Source: Mariprofundaceae bacterium
GTDB taxonomy: Bacteria; Pseudomonadota; Zetaproteobacteria; Mariprofundales; Mariprofundaceae
Assembly: GCA_030950905.1 (NCBI GenBank)
Contig: JAUZQQ010000023.1
Coordinates: 1-34,681, forward strand
DNA length: 34,681 nt
Reading direction: 5' to 3'
Positions 8,349 through 16,229 of this stretch are shown piece by piece. The notes below the pieces were generated by a model that did not search any database, was not told the DNA's origin, and worked only from the letters and a program-made list of their open reading frames with translations. How positions within the stretch are numbered: the first letter of the stretch is position 1; each line of letters starts with the position of its first letter. The position numbers and the translations under genes were made by a program.

Positions 8349-9332
8349 CTATTTGTTCTTGATCACCAGCCCTGCAACCCCCATTTTTTTCTTCAAGGAG
8401 GCTTGCGCTTTTTTAGCTGATGCGCTTGAATGGTAAGGGCCAATCATCACACGAAAGACGGGTTTGCCTTTGACATCGGCTTTTCTTACATGAACGCTGT
8501 AACCCTGTTTGCGTAGCTGGCCGCGCATTTTTGTGGTGGCTTCATTGCTTTTAAATGAACCCATTTGCACCATAAACGTAGCCGTGCTTTGGCTTGTCTT
8601 TTTTGCTGGTTTTGAAGTTTTTACTTCTTTTGCTTTGGATCTTTTTGGCGCAGGTATTTTGCCGCTTTTAAAGCCCGGTGGTATGTAGCGAGCTGGCAAT
8701 GTTTTGCTTTTTGCTGTGCTTTTGTGTCTTTCTTTTTTAACCGATGGTGTGAGTACTTGATTGGCAGCCAATGGTTTGTTGCTCATTCCTGCTGCAGCTT
8801 TTGGCGTACTTTTGTGTTCTTTATCACGGGCCTTGTTTTTATTTGGCATGGCTGCAATAGCCGTTACCGTGGGGCTTGCAAGGGCAGCCAATTTTTTGGG
8901 GTCTGCTTGCAGTGGTTCTGGTTGGACTTTTTGCTTGGGTAGGTCATTGTAAAAGTTCAACGCACCAACATCAGTATTGGCAGCGTCCTTGTCTTGCGCC
9001 GCAGTAGCCACCTGCGTTTGATGTTTTGCCTCGGCTTCGTCCATGGATTTTTTCAATGCGACTTGTTCGCTTTTTAATGCATCAAGCGAGGCCTGCAACG
9101 ATGCCAACGATTGATCTTTTTTATTCAACTGTTCTTGTAAACGTGTCAATTCTTCCGTGTTGTCTACAGCTTCGCCTTTGCCTGGGCTAATTGAATAACC
9201 AATGGCAAAAACCACCACCAAACACACAGTAAAAATCAAGGGTTTTAAAATTTTCATCATACGACCTCCTTCGCCCCGCCTTCTTTTCGTTCGTTTTGCT
9301 TGTGCGTTTTCAGCTTGGGCAAAATCATACAT
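8349..9332 (-). CDS. SPOR-domain membrane protein, FtsN-like
   Basis: The product has 327 residues from the upstream ATG. The cytoplasmic tail is short and strongly basic (KRTKRRRGEGGR), followed by one membrane span (about residues 28-46, LIFTVCLVVVFAIGY). A coiled-coil stretch comes next (about 57-105), then a long Lys/Pro/Ala-rich linker. A SPOR domain occupies the last 75 residues (FMVQMGSFKS to VAGLVIKNK). SPOR domains bind denuded glycan strands at the division septum, and this layout matches FtsN-type septal proteins. The gene lies 45 bases downstream of argS; an argS-SPOR gene pair is common in proteobacteria. The start is uncertain. The ATG at 9332 has AGGA 7 bases before it, but an ATG at 9260 (MMKILK) has a stronger AAGGAGG site and would remove the basic tail. 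Confidence 0.85.
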   Translation of the reverse strand: MYDFAQAENAQAKRTKRRRGEGGRMMKILKPLIFTVCLVVVFAIGYSISPGKGEAVDNTEELTRLQEQLNKKDQSLASLQASLDALKSEQVALKKSMDEAEAKHQTQVATAAQDKDAANTDVGALNFYNDLPKQKVQPEPLQADPKKLAALASPTVTAIAAMPNKNKARDKEHKSTPKAAAGMSNKPLAANQVLTPSVKKERHKSTAKSKTLPARYIPPGFKSGKIPAPKRSKAKEVKTSKPAKKTSQSTATFMVQMGSFKSNEATTKMRGQLRKQGYSVHVRKADVKGKPVFRVMIGPYHSSASAKKAQASLKKKMGVAGLVIKNK

Positions 9333-9377
9333 ATATTTTTCCTAGTCCTTGTAAAAAAAGTAAAAAAAATAATAGTC

Positions 9378-11081
9378 TTACATTTTCTCAGGTGCTGACA
9401 CACCCAAAACATTCAATGTATTGTGCAATACCTGTGCCACCGCCTCAGCCAGCAACAAGCGAGCATGAACCAACGCTGTATTATCTTGAATAATTCGGCA
9501 TTGGTGGTAAAAGGTATGAAAACCAGCAGCTAATTGCATGGCATAATTGGTTAAGCGGTAAGGCTCAAGACGATCCGCTGCTTTTTGAAGCAATCCAGGG
9601 TAGCCAAGAAGCTGGGCAATCAATGCTTGTTCTGATTTTGCAACAAGCAAGGATAAGTCACAATCTGTGGCTGCAATACGTCGCACATTCATCGCTTCTG
9701 CCTTACGCAATACGGCATAAATACGTGCATGGGCATACTGTACATAATAAACAGGGTTTTCATTGCTTTGTAATTTGGCTTGTTCCAGGTCAAAATCAAA
9801 TTGTGTTTCCGCACGACGGGTCATAAAGTTGAAGCGTACGGCATCAGCCCCAACTTCACGCACGACTTCTTCAAGCGTGACAAATGTACCGGCTCGCTTG
9901 GACATGCGCACGGGTTGACCATTGCGTGTTAAATTCACCATTTGCACCAGCAGTACATCAGGTTGTTTCTGCAACCCTGTTAAAGCTTCAACCGCTGCTT
10001 GTACACGGGTAACGTAACCACCGTGATCAGCACCCCAAATATCAATCATGCGATCAAAACCACGCCCATGTTTATCATAATGGTAGGCAATATCGGCAGC
10101 AAAATAGGTGGGGGTACCATCTTGTTTGATCACGGGTCGGTCAACATCATCACCAAAGCTTGTTGTTTTAAATAATGGCTGGACCTGCGGTGTATAATCG
10201 CTAACAGATTTACCTTTTGGTGGTGGTAATATGCCATTGAAAATAAGGTTATCATCTTGCAAGCGTTGAATCAATGTGTTTACTGCACCCGATTCATGCA
10301 ATTGCCTTTCGGAAAAGAATAAATCAAAATGAATGTTTAACCTTGCCAAATCAGCGCGTATTAGGGTCATGTTTTTGCTTACAGCCAAATCTGCAAGCAG
10401 TGTCATGCGTTCATTTTCAGGCATCTTTAACAGTGTTTTAAATGGGTGGCTGATAAGAATTTCACGGGCAATATCAACAATGTATAACCCAGGGTAACCA
10501 CCTTCAGGAAAAACGACAGCCTGCCCTTGCAGCTCTTTAATACGCGCCCAAACAGAGCAGGCCAATACCCCGATTTGTCCACCCGCATCGTTGATGTAAT
10601 ACTCACGTTGAACATCATGGCCTTGGGTTTGTAAAAGACGAACCAAAGAATCACCCAATACCGCGCCGCGCCCATGACCAACATGCATAGGGCCTGTCGG
10701 ATTGGCAGAAACAAACTCTATGCATATTTTTTGCGGTGATGTGACGTGCTGGTTACCATATTGTACACCCTGCGCAACAATACTGCACAAGATGTTTGCT
10801 TCGCTTGCAGCTTTTAAATGAATGTTAATAAAGCCAGGGCCTGCGATTTCTGTTTTGCACACTTCTGCTGGCCATTGCACATGAAAGAGGATGTTGGTGG
10901 CAATATCACTGGGCTTTTGTTTCAAACATCGTGCCAATACCATGGCTATATTACAGGCATAATCACCATGACCATCAGCTTTTGACCGCGTTAGGTGTAC
11001 ACGGGGGGTGTCATTGGTATCAATATTTAATAGAAGCTTTGTTACAGCTTCTTGCAATGCTTGTTCAAGCGTCGATTTCAC
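9378..11081 (-). CDS. argS: Arginyl-tRNA synthetase
   Basis: The product has 567 residues, within the normal class Ia ArgRS range (550-590). It charges tRNA-Arg with arginine in the cytoplasm. An N-terminal Add-1 domain (about 1-85) is followed by the HIGH signature as GPMHVGHGRG (about 127-136). The KMSKS-equivalent VRMSKRAGT is near 390, and a C-terminal helical anticodon domain begins with the conserved QYAHARI. The start is GTG at 11081; GGGGAG lies five bases upstream, and no ATG in frame fits better. The gene follows an OmpA-type lipoprotein gene across a large inverted repeat and precedes a SPOR-domain gene. Confidence 0.97.
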   Translation of the reverse strand: MKSTLEQALQEAVTKLLLNIDTNDTPRVHLTRSKADGHGDYACNIAMVLARCLKQKPSDIATNILFHVQWPAEVCKTEIAGPGFINIHLKAASEANILCSIVAQGVQYGNQHVTSPQKICIEFVSANPTGPMHVGHGRGAVLGDSLVRLLQTQGHDVQREYYINDAGGQIGVLACSVWARIKELQGQAVVFPEGGYPGLYIVDIAREILISHPFKTLLKMPENERMTLLADLAVSKNMTLIRADLARLNIHFDLFFSERQLHESGAVNTLIQRLQDDNLIFNGILPPPKGKSVSDYTPQVQPLFKTTSFGDDVDRPVIKQDGTPTYFAADIAYHYDKHGRGFDRMIDIWGADHGGYVTRVQAAVEALTGLQKQPDVLLVQMVNLTRNGQPVRMSKRAGTFVTLEEVVREVGADAVRFNFMTRRAETQFDFDLEQAKLQSNENPVYYVQYAHARIYAVLRKAEAMNVRRIAATDCDLSLLVAKSEQALIAQLLGYPGLLQKAADRLEPYRLTNYAMQLAAGFHTFYHQCRIIQDNTALVHARLLLAEAVAQVLHNTLNVLGVSAPEKM

Positions 11082-11109
11082 ATGGTCTCCCCGTTATTTT
11101 ATACAAGCA

Positions 11110-11168
11110 CGACCAGCATTATTTTAAAATTTTATTCACAAACAAAAATATTAAAATAATGCTGGTCG
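11110..11168. repeat. 18-bp perfect inverted repeat between OmpA-like gene and argS
   Basis: The left arm 11110-11127 (CGACCAGCATTATTTTAA) is the exact reverse complement of the right arm 11151-11168. Inside, after one A/A mismatch, five more bases can pair (11129-11133 with 11145-11149), leaving a loop of about 11 bases. The stem has a GC-rich base and AT-rich top. It starts 5 bases beyond the OmpA-like stop codon on the minus strand and ends about 30 bases before argS. There is no T-run directly after it, so it could stabilise or separate the two messages. A tiny mobile-element remnant is an alternative. Confidence 0.7.
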
Positions 11169-11173
11169 ATATA

Positions 11174-11818
11174 TCAAACCTCAAGATAAAGCTCGACACG
11201 ACGGTTTAATTTTCGTCCCTTGGCTGTTGCATTGCTGGCCACAGGTTGGTTATCAGCCACGCCAACAATTGTGATTCTTTTAGGGTCGATGTGCTGCTCC
11301 CAGGTCAAATAACGTGCGACAGAGGCGGAACGTGCTGCGGATATTTCCCAATTGTCCAAATAGCGTTCTTGCAGGCGCGGGGTCGGCAATCTACTGTCGG
11401 TATGCCCTACAATGCGAACGTGCAAGTTTTTATTTTTTTTCATGGATTTGGCAAATTGAGAAAGGACTTTTTTGCCTGCTTTACTAAAATTGGTGCTGCC
11501 GTTGCTAAACAGCACCTTGTTTTGCAATGTCACCCTTGCTGAGCGCGAACTGAGCTGCTCGACCCGTGCATCACGGTTTTTAATAGGCTCTTTCATGTCT
11601 TTACGCATGGACTCTACGGCCTTGCGCAAGTTATCAATGTTTTCTTCTAAGCGCATATCGTTTTGTTCAAGAATAATCACTTGCTTGGGCATTTTCTTGA
11701 CTGTAACGTACTCTCTATCTGTTAGCGTATGGCAGCCAGTGAACAGTAATCCTGCACATGTAGCCACCAAAACAGACCGAACAATACTTGTGTACCCATG
11801 AATATAGTGTTGCATCAT
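11174..11818 (-). CDS. OmpA-family outer-membrane lipoprotein
   Basis: The product is about 214 residues, with an AGGAGG site 5 bases before the chosen ATG at 11818 (a second ATG follows at once). The N-terminus is a lipoprotein signal with lipobox LFTGC, making C29 the lipidated residue. A helical, probably coiled-coil segment (about 50-85, with NDMRLEENIDNLRKAVESMRK) precedes an OmpA/MotB peptidoglycan-binding domain (about 100-214). That domain includes VRIVGHTDSR, SAARSASVARYL, RITIVGVADNQP and RKLNRRVELYL. It is predicted to sit in the outer membrane and bind peptidoglycan non-covalently, as Pal-like proteins do. It is not next to tolB, so it is probably not Pal itself. Its own promoter is visible just upstream. 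Confidence 0.88.
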   Translation of the reverse strand: MMQHYIHGYTSIVRSVLVATCAGLLFTGCHTLTDREYVTVKKMPKQVIILEQNDMRLEENIDNLRKAVESMRKDMKEPIKNRDARVEQLSSRSARVTLQNKVLFSNGSTNFSKAGKKVLSQFAKSMKKNKNLHVRIVGHTDSRLPTPRLQERYLDNWEISAARSASVARYLTWEQHIDPKRITIVGVADNQPVASNATAKGRKLNRRVELYLEV

Positions 11819-11841
11819 GCACACCTCCTGTTGAATGCGCC

Positions 11842-11870
11842 ATCATACTAACCTTAATCTATTACTTCAA
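11842..11870 (-). promoter_or_regulatory. Sigma-70-type promoter for the OmpA-like lipoprotein gene
   Basis: On the minus strand, TTGAAG (11870-11865) and TATGAT (11847-11842) are separated by exactly 17 bases, matching the -35 and -10 consensus at 4 and 5 of 6 positions. The predicted transcript starts near 11835, leaving a short leader that contains the AGGAGG ribosome site. Confidence 0.6.
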
Positions 11871-11951
11871 CAAAAAAATGTATCTTGTTGTTTTTTCATG
11901 GGTTTCATGGTGTATTGACCCAAGGCATTCGCGGGTTTTTTGCTTCCTAAA

Positions 11952-11975
11952 CAAGCACTTTTAACGATGTGCTTG
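11952..11975 (-). terminator. Weak hairpin downstream of murJ
   Basis: CAAGCAC (11952-11958) and GTGCTTG (11969-11975) form a perfect 7-bp stem with a 10-base loop, about 48 bases beyond the murJ stop on the minus strand. Only TTTAGG follows, so the terminator call is tentative. The 198-base gap between the lipoprotein gene and murJ otherwise holds the promoter at 11842-11870 and the palindrome at 12009-12030. Confidence 0.35.
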
Positions 11976-12008
11976 ATTCTTGGCGCGTCTCCTAATATTG
12001 CCCTTTCT

Positions 12009-12030
12009 TTAGCCTGAATTATTCAGGTTA
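12009..12030. repeat. Stop-codon palindrome, copy B
   Basis: On the minus strand this copy equals copy A (7590-7611) except for the central base. The core reads CCTGAATAATTCAGG, with TAA before and CTAA after. The murJ TGA stop (12025-12023) lies inside the left arm. It has opposite orientation to its gene compared with copy A. No T-run follows. Confidence 0.75.
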
Positions 12031-13582
12031 GGCACAAGGATACACCAAAAAACACGCCTGCGCCGCCGCCAACGGCAAGTGCAACCCATAAAGCTTGTGC
12101 AATCTTAGCTTCTTCAGGAAATACCAAAACAAGTGGTAAGCCAACAAGAAACACCGCCATGGATACACTGGCAAGAAAAGCATGGATCATGCGCCTAAGA
12201 TCGTGTGAAGCAAGAATGCTTTGTTGATGGGTCATGGTAAAATGCCGCCACAACAGAAACACATTTAACCAAGAAGCCAGTGACGTTGCCAAAGCCAGCC
12301 CAACATAACCCAAGGGTTGCATCAACAACAGGGCGAAAACAATATTGGCAGCAACACTGATCAAAGCGTAGCGCATGGGGGCTTTGCCATCTTTGTTGGC
12401 ATAACAAGCTATTGATAATACCCTCACCCAACAAAAAGCCATTAAACCAACGGCATAAGCTTGCAGCGTCATGGCAGTTGCAAGGGCATCGGCAGAAGTG
12501 AATTGACCATGTTCAAACAAGGTGCGCACGATGGGTTCAGCAAGCAGCAGCAAACCAACAACCGCCGGTAAGGTGATCCAAGTCAGCCATGCCAGACCTT
12601 GCCCCAATTCGCGGCGGGCATCATCAATGCGGTGATTCGCCATGTGTTCGGACAAGGCTGGCAGCAATGCTGTTCCCATGGCAATGCCAAAAACACCCAA
12701 AGGTAATTGCACCAGTCGATCGGCATAGTACAAGTAAGAAACAGCACCCACAGGTTGCAAGGTGGCGAGGATTGTGCCCACCAAAATATTAATTTGCACG
12801 GCAGCAATAGCGATGACGGCAGGGCCAAACAGCAGCAGCGTCTGCCAAAGAGCGGGCAGCCGTGGGTTCCAAGACGGCGAGGGAACCCAGCCAATGCGTT
12901 TTAATGCGGGGAATTGAATAGCCAATTGCAGTACGCCACCGACCACCACGCCGATAGCCAAGGCTTCTGCCGGGTTGTCCATGTTGGGGGCAAGGCCAAT
13001 GGCTGCAAAAATCAGCGCTATATTTAGCAGGGCAGGACTGGCTGCTGCGACAGAGAACTTTCGGTAGCAGTTCAATACAGCCCAAGACATGGCCGCCAAA
13101 GAAATACAAGCAAGGTAAGGAAACATCCAACGAGCCAAGGACAACGACTGTTGCCAACGGTTCGGTTCATCATGAAACCCGGGGGCAAACAGCAGCAGCA
13201 GCCACGGCATAGCAACAATCCCAGCAACAGTAAAAACAAGTAACGCGAGTAGCAAGACACCTGCCAATGCATTTAAATAAACATGGGCATCTGCCTCGCT
13301 TTTTTTGCGCTGCTCTGTAAGCACGGGAACGAGGGCAACTGTCAACGTACCTTCGGCAAAAAGACGGCGGAAAAAATTGGGTAATTTTAAGGCCACAAAA
13401 AAAGCATCCGCCAATGCTCCCGCGCCAAGCAAGCGTGCCAACAGTATATCACGAACAAAACCAAGGACGCGAGATAGCATGGTCCAACTGGCTATTTTTG
13501 TAAGTGTCCGCAATAAATTAGAACGATCTATTGACTTTACTCCTGAATTAATTATGCTGCGCGACCTTTTTGCATGTATCAT
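12023..13582 (-). CDS. murJ: Lipid II flippase MurJ
   Basis: The product is about 519 residues of the MVF/MOP flippase family, with about 14 hydrophobic spans. It moves the peptidoglycan precursor lipid II across the inner membrane. The family's N-terminal core is clear: LSRVLGFVRDILLARLLGAG, then ADAFFVALKLPNFFRRLFAEG and AFVPVL-like LVPVL. The start is unclear. Homologues begin close to SNLLRTL, and the only good ribosome site (AGGAG, 13544-13540) is 8 bases before an ATA codon (13531-13529). The nearest in-frame ATG with plausible length is 13582, used here without a convincing ribosome site; another ATG at 13642 would overlap the rpsU leader further. The gene is divergent from rpsU. Its TGA stop lies within a repeated palindrome. 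Confidence 0.93.
   Translation of the reverse strand: MIHAKRSRSIINSGVKSIDRSNLLRTLTKIASWTMLSRVLGFVRDILLARLLGAGALADAFFVALKLPNFFRRLFAEGTLTVALVPVLTEQRKKSEADAHVYLNALAGVLLLALLVFTVAGIVAMPWLLLLFAPGFHDEPNRWQQSLSLARWMFPYLACISLAAMSWAVLNCYRKFSVAAASPALLNIALIFAAIGLAPNMDNPAEALAIGVVVGGVLQLAIQFPALKRIGWVPSPSWNPRLPALWQTLLLFGPAVIAIAAVQINILVGTILATLQPVGAVSYLYYADRLVQLPLGVFGIAMGTALLPALSEHMANHRIDDARRELGQGLAWLTWITLPAVVGLLLLAEPIVRTLFEHGQFTSADALATAMTLQAYAVGLMAFCWVRVLSIACYANKDGKAPMRYALISVAANIVFALLLMQPLGYVGLALATSLASWLNVFLLWRHFTMTHQQSILASHDLRRMIHAFLASVSMAVFLVGLPLVLVFPEEAKIAQALWVALAVGGGAGVFFGVSLCLT
13531..13558 (+). promoter_or_regulatory. Candidate sigma-70 promoter for rpsU operon
   Basis: TTGACT (13531-13536) and TATGCT (13553-13558) are spaced by 16 bases, matching the consensus at 5 and 4 of 6 positions. 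Transcription would start near 13565, about 100 bases before rpsU. The site lies within or just at the start of the divergent murJ gene, depending on where murJ begins. Confidence 0.5.
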
Positions 13583-13668
13583 TGTGCGTGGTCTGTATTT
13601 TTTGCGGATCATGCTATGCCCGTGCAGATAATCAAGTGTCATTGTGATGAAGGAGGTGATGTTTAACT

Positions 13669-13884
13669 ATGCCAGGAATTAAAATAGGTATTGAAGAGCC
13701 CATAGAAATGGCCATCAAGCGTTTCCGCAAACAAGTGGAGCGTGCTGGTGTGATTACCGAGTGTCGTCGTCGTGAAGCGTATGAAAAACCTTCCGTTGCG
13801 AAAAAACGCAAAGATGCCGCTGCACGCAAGCGTCTGATGAAACGCCTTCGCCGTGTAAGAATGCGCGAAAACCGCGAGTATTAA
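13669..13884 (+). CDS. rpsU: 30S ribosomal protein S21
   Basis: The product is a 71-residue, highly basic protein with the S21 pattern: an acidic start (MPGIKIGIEEPIEMAIKRFR), the ERAGVITECRRREAYEKPS core, and an Arg/Lys-rich tail. S21 sits on the small-subunit platform near the anti-Shine-Dalgarno end of 16S rRNA and aids initiation. The ribosome site AAGGAGGTGAT (13650-13660) is complementary to 11 bases of the usual 16S 3' tail, 8 bases before the ATG, so translation is probably very efficient. It heads the classic rpsU-(yqeY)-dnaG-rpoD arrangement. A terminator follows directly, so most transcripts may end after rpsU and only part may read on into dnaG and rpoD. Confidence 0.97.
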   Translation: MPGIKIGIEEPIEMAIKRFRKQVERAGVITECRRREAYEKPSVAKKRKDAAARKRLMKRLRRVRMRENREY

Positions 13885-13913
13885 AGTACTGATGCTTTAA
13901 ATGCTACACATTA

Positions 13914-13946
13914 AACGTCGAGTCTTTGTGCTCGGCGTTTTTTGTT
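13914..13946 (+). terminator. Intrinsic terminator after rpsU
   Basis: AACGTCGAG (13914-13922) pairs with CTCGGCGTT (13931-13939) as a 9-bp stem with one G-U pair and an 8-base loop, followed by a run of T. Its place between rpsU and yqeY suggests partial termination that uncouples S21 from the downstream genes. Confidence 0.8.
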
Positions 13947-14007
13947 TTACTCATAAATCTATTTTATGAAAAAAATCGTTTGATCACTAAATTTTAAGGA
14001 CGCTGTT

Positions 14008-14445
14008 ATGCTAAACACAATCATGAACGATATGAAATTGGCGATGAAGGCCAAAGATAGCTTGCGTTTAAATGCGATTCGGATGTTTCGTGCTGCATTA
14101 AAAGATAAAGAAATTGAGCTGAAAACCAACTTGACCGATACCGATGTGATTGCCATTGCATCCCGTTTGATCAAACAACGCAAAGATGCCGCGACGCAGT
14201 ACTTGGCAGCGAATCGACAAGATTTGGCTGATAAAGAATTGGCGGAAGTTGATGTGCTGGCTGTTTACCTGCCCAAGCAGATGCATGAACAAGCAGTGAC
14301 TGAAGCCGTTGCCCAAGCAATAGCCAAAACAGGCGCAACAGCCATGAAAGACATGGGTAAGGTCATGGCTGTTCTTAAACCATCACTGCAAGGGAAAACC
14401 GATATGAGCTTGGTATCAAAACAAGTAAAAGCCGCATTAACATGA
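14008..14445 (+). CDS. yqeY: GatB/YqeY domain protein
   Basis: The product is 145 residues, the usual size of stand-alone YqeY proteins. It is helical, with the conserved SLRLNAIRMFRAALKDKEIE segment near the N-terminus, ELAEVDVLAVYLPKQM in the middle, and MGKVMAVLKPSLQGKTDMS near the end. This fold resembles the C-terminal tRNA-binding domain of amidotransferase subunit GatB. The free-standing protein's exact role is not established, though a tRNA-related function is assumed. AAGGA lies upstream of the ATG. Its place between rpsU and dnaG is common in many proteobacteria. Confidence 0.93.
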   Translation: MLNTIMNDMKLAMKAKDSLRLNAIRMFRAALKDKEIELKTNLTDTDVIAIASRLIKQRKDAATQYLAANRQDLADKELAEVDVLAVYLPKQMHEQAVTEAVAQAIAKTGATAMKDMGKVMAVLKPSLQGKTDMSLVSKQVKAALT

Positions 14446-14495
14446 AAAAATCCTGCCCCTGCCAATTGCCCCACTGTTTCGCCCGCTAATATTTA

Positions 14496-16229
14496 ATGGC
14501 GTACTACCCAGCGGCGTTTTTAGACCAATTATTAACCCGCATTGATTTGGTTGATTTGGTGGCACGTCATGTAGAATTAAAACGCTCTGGCAATAATATG
14601 TTTGGCTTGTGTCCCTTTCACCATGAAAAATCACCTTCCTTTTCTGTGGCTATTGACAAGCAAATGTTTTATTGCTTTGGTTGTGGCAAAGGCGGCGGTG
14701 CTTTTCAATTCTTGATGGAGCATGATGGTTATTCATTTCCTGAGGCTGTGGCGTTTTTGGCCGAGAAAGCAGGTGTTGCCCTGCCAGAAGTGACTCCGCA
14801 ACAACAACAACAAGCCGAGCAGCATGCCCGCTTGCGTACATACGCGGGCGATTTATTGCAGCAGGTAACATCGTGTTTTATGCAGCAGTTGCAACAACCA
14901 GCAGGGGCAAAAGCGGCGGCTTACTTGAACAAGCGTGGATTGCCGCAGGCTTTGATTAAAAAATACCAGCTTGGTTTTGCACCAGCAGGTTACGGTTTTA
15001 TGGCACAAGCGTTTGATGCGGATAAACATGCCGCACTGGAATCCCAAGGGTTGTTGTTTGCTGGTGATCGTGGTTATGTGGATCGTTTTCGTGATCGGGT
15101 GATGTTCCCCATTGCTGATGCACGGGGCACGGTGGTTGGTTTTGGGGGGCGCATATTGGATGATGCTCAACCCAAATACTTAAACTCCCCCGAAACCGAT
15201 TGGTTTCATAAATCAGAACTGTTGTATGGTATGGCTGAACATCGGGATGATATTCGCCAGCGCAAGCAGTTGTTGGTGGTTGAAGGTTACATGGATGTAT
15301 TGGCTTTGGCAGCACATGATTTACCCATTGCTGTTGCGCCACTCGGTACTGCCATCAGTGAACACCAATTGCGCTTGTTGTTTCGTATGCATGATGCGCC
15401 TGTATTTTGTTTTGATGGTGATAGGGCGGGTTATCAGGCGGCTTGGCGTGCGCTTGAGCGTGTGTTGCCGCTGCTTAAATCTGAATGGCAACCACGCTTT
15501 TTGTATTTGCCTGATGGCGAAGACCCTGACTCGCTGTTGCAGCGCGAAGGTAGCAAAGCATGGATGGATCGTGTGGGTACAGCAACGCCTGTGCTTGAAA
15601 CATGGCTGCTTGGCTTGCGGAAGCTGGCGGGTCAAGGCATCGAAGGCAAAGCACGCATGGCAAAAAAAGCAGATGTAATGCTAAAGAATATTAACGATGA
15701 TTATTTGCGCCAAGCTTGGCAACAGGCTGCTGAACAGCAAACAGGCTTGAAATTGCAGCTTCAACACCGAACACACATGGCAATACGTGGTGGCATGCGA
15801 CAGCAGCCGATCAATCAAGTACAAGATAAATTTATGGCTGGGCTGATGCAAAAGCCTGAACGATTGAACACATTGCCTGAAGACGCATGTAATTTTACAC
15901 TTGACGATGATGAGGTTCGTTTGTTATACCATCGCGCTTTATCATTAAAAGGACTGGACGGTTATGCAGGCAATACCTGCGCTGCATATTTACAACGTTT
16001 GTTTCCCGATACGATCCACATTCCACGCTGGATGAATCAGGATGCAGTCAGTGATTTGGAATTTTCCAGCATCACACTGGATATGTTACGCACCCATTTG
16101 GAGTGTAGCACCCATCAAACCCATGATATGGGCGAGAAAATGCATATTCGCCAACGCTTGCATCAATTGCAAGGCGAACAAAAAGTTTTAACCGAGAAAT
16201 TAGAAGAAGAACGCAGAGGTAGCCAATGA
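14496..16229 (+). CDS. dnaG: DNA primase
   Basis: The product is 577 residues, close to E. coli DnaG (581). It synthesises RNA primers at the replication fork. The N-terminal CHC2 zinc site is complete: C39, H42, C60, C63 in [12 protein letters not shown] and [10 protein letters not shown]. The catalytic core continues to a Toprim domain with [11 protein letters not shown] (acidic residue near 262) and [10 protein letters not shown] (near 305-311). The last 130 residues form a helical, less conserved DnaB-interaction region. The ribosome site is weak, so translation may be low or coupled to yqeY, 50 bases upstream. The TGA stop overlaps the ATG of rpoD in ATGA. Confidence 0.97.
   Translation: MAYYPAAFLDQLLTRIDLVDLVARHVELKRSGNNMFGLCPFHHEKSPSFSVAIDKQMFYCFGCGKGGGAFQFLMEHDGYSFPEAVAFLAEKAGVALPEVTPQQQQQAEQHARLRTYAGDLLQQVTSCFMQQLQQPAGAKAAAYLNKRGLPQALIKKYQLGFAPAGYGFMAQAFDADKHAALESQGLLFAGDRGYVDRFRDRVMFPIADARGTVVGFGGRILDDAQPKYLNSPETDWFHKSELLYGMAEHRDDIRQRKQLLVVEGYMDVLALAAHDLPIAVAPLGTAISEHQLRLLFRMHDAPVFCFDGDRAGYQAAWRALERVLPLLKSEWQPRFLYLPDGEDPDSLLQREGSKAWMDRVGTATPVLETWLLGLRKLAGQGIEGKARMAKKADVMLKNINDDYLRQAWQQAAEQQTGLKLQLQHRTHMAIRGGMRQQPINQVQDKFMAGLMQKPERLNTLPEDACNFTLDDDEVRLLYHRALSLKGLDGYAGNTCAAYLQRLFPDTIHIPRWMNQDAVSDLEFSSITLDMLRTHLECSTHQTHDMGEKMHIRQRLHQLQGEQKVLTEKLEEERRGSQ

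Noticed and set aside
14446-14495. Possible terminator between yqeY and dnaG
   Set aside because: The stretch is C-rich with repeated GCCCC but has no complementary arms and no T-run.
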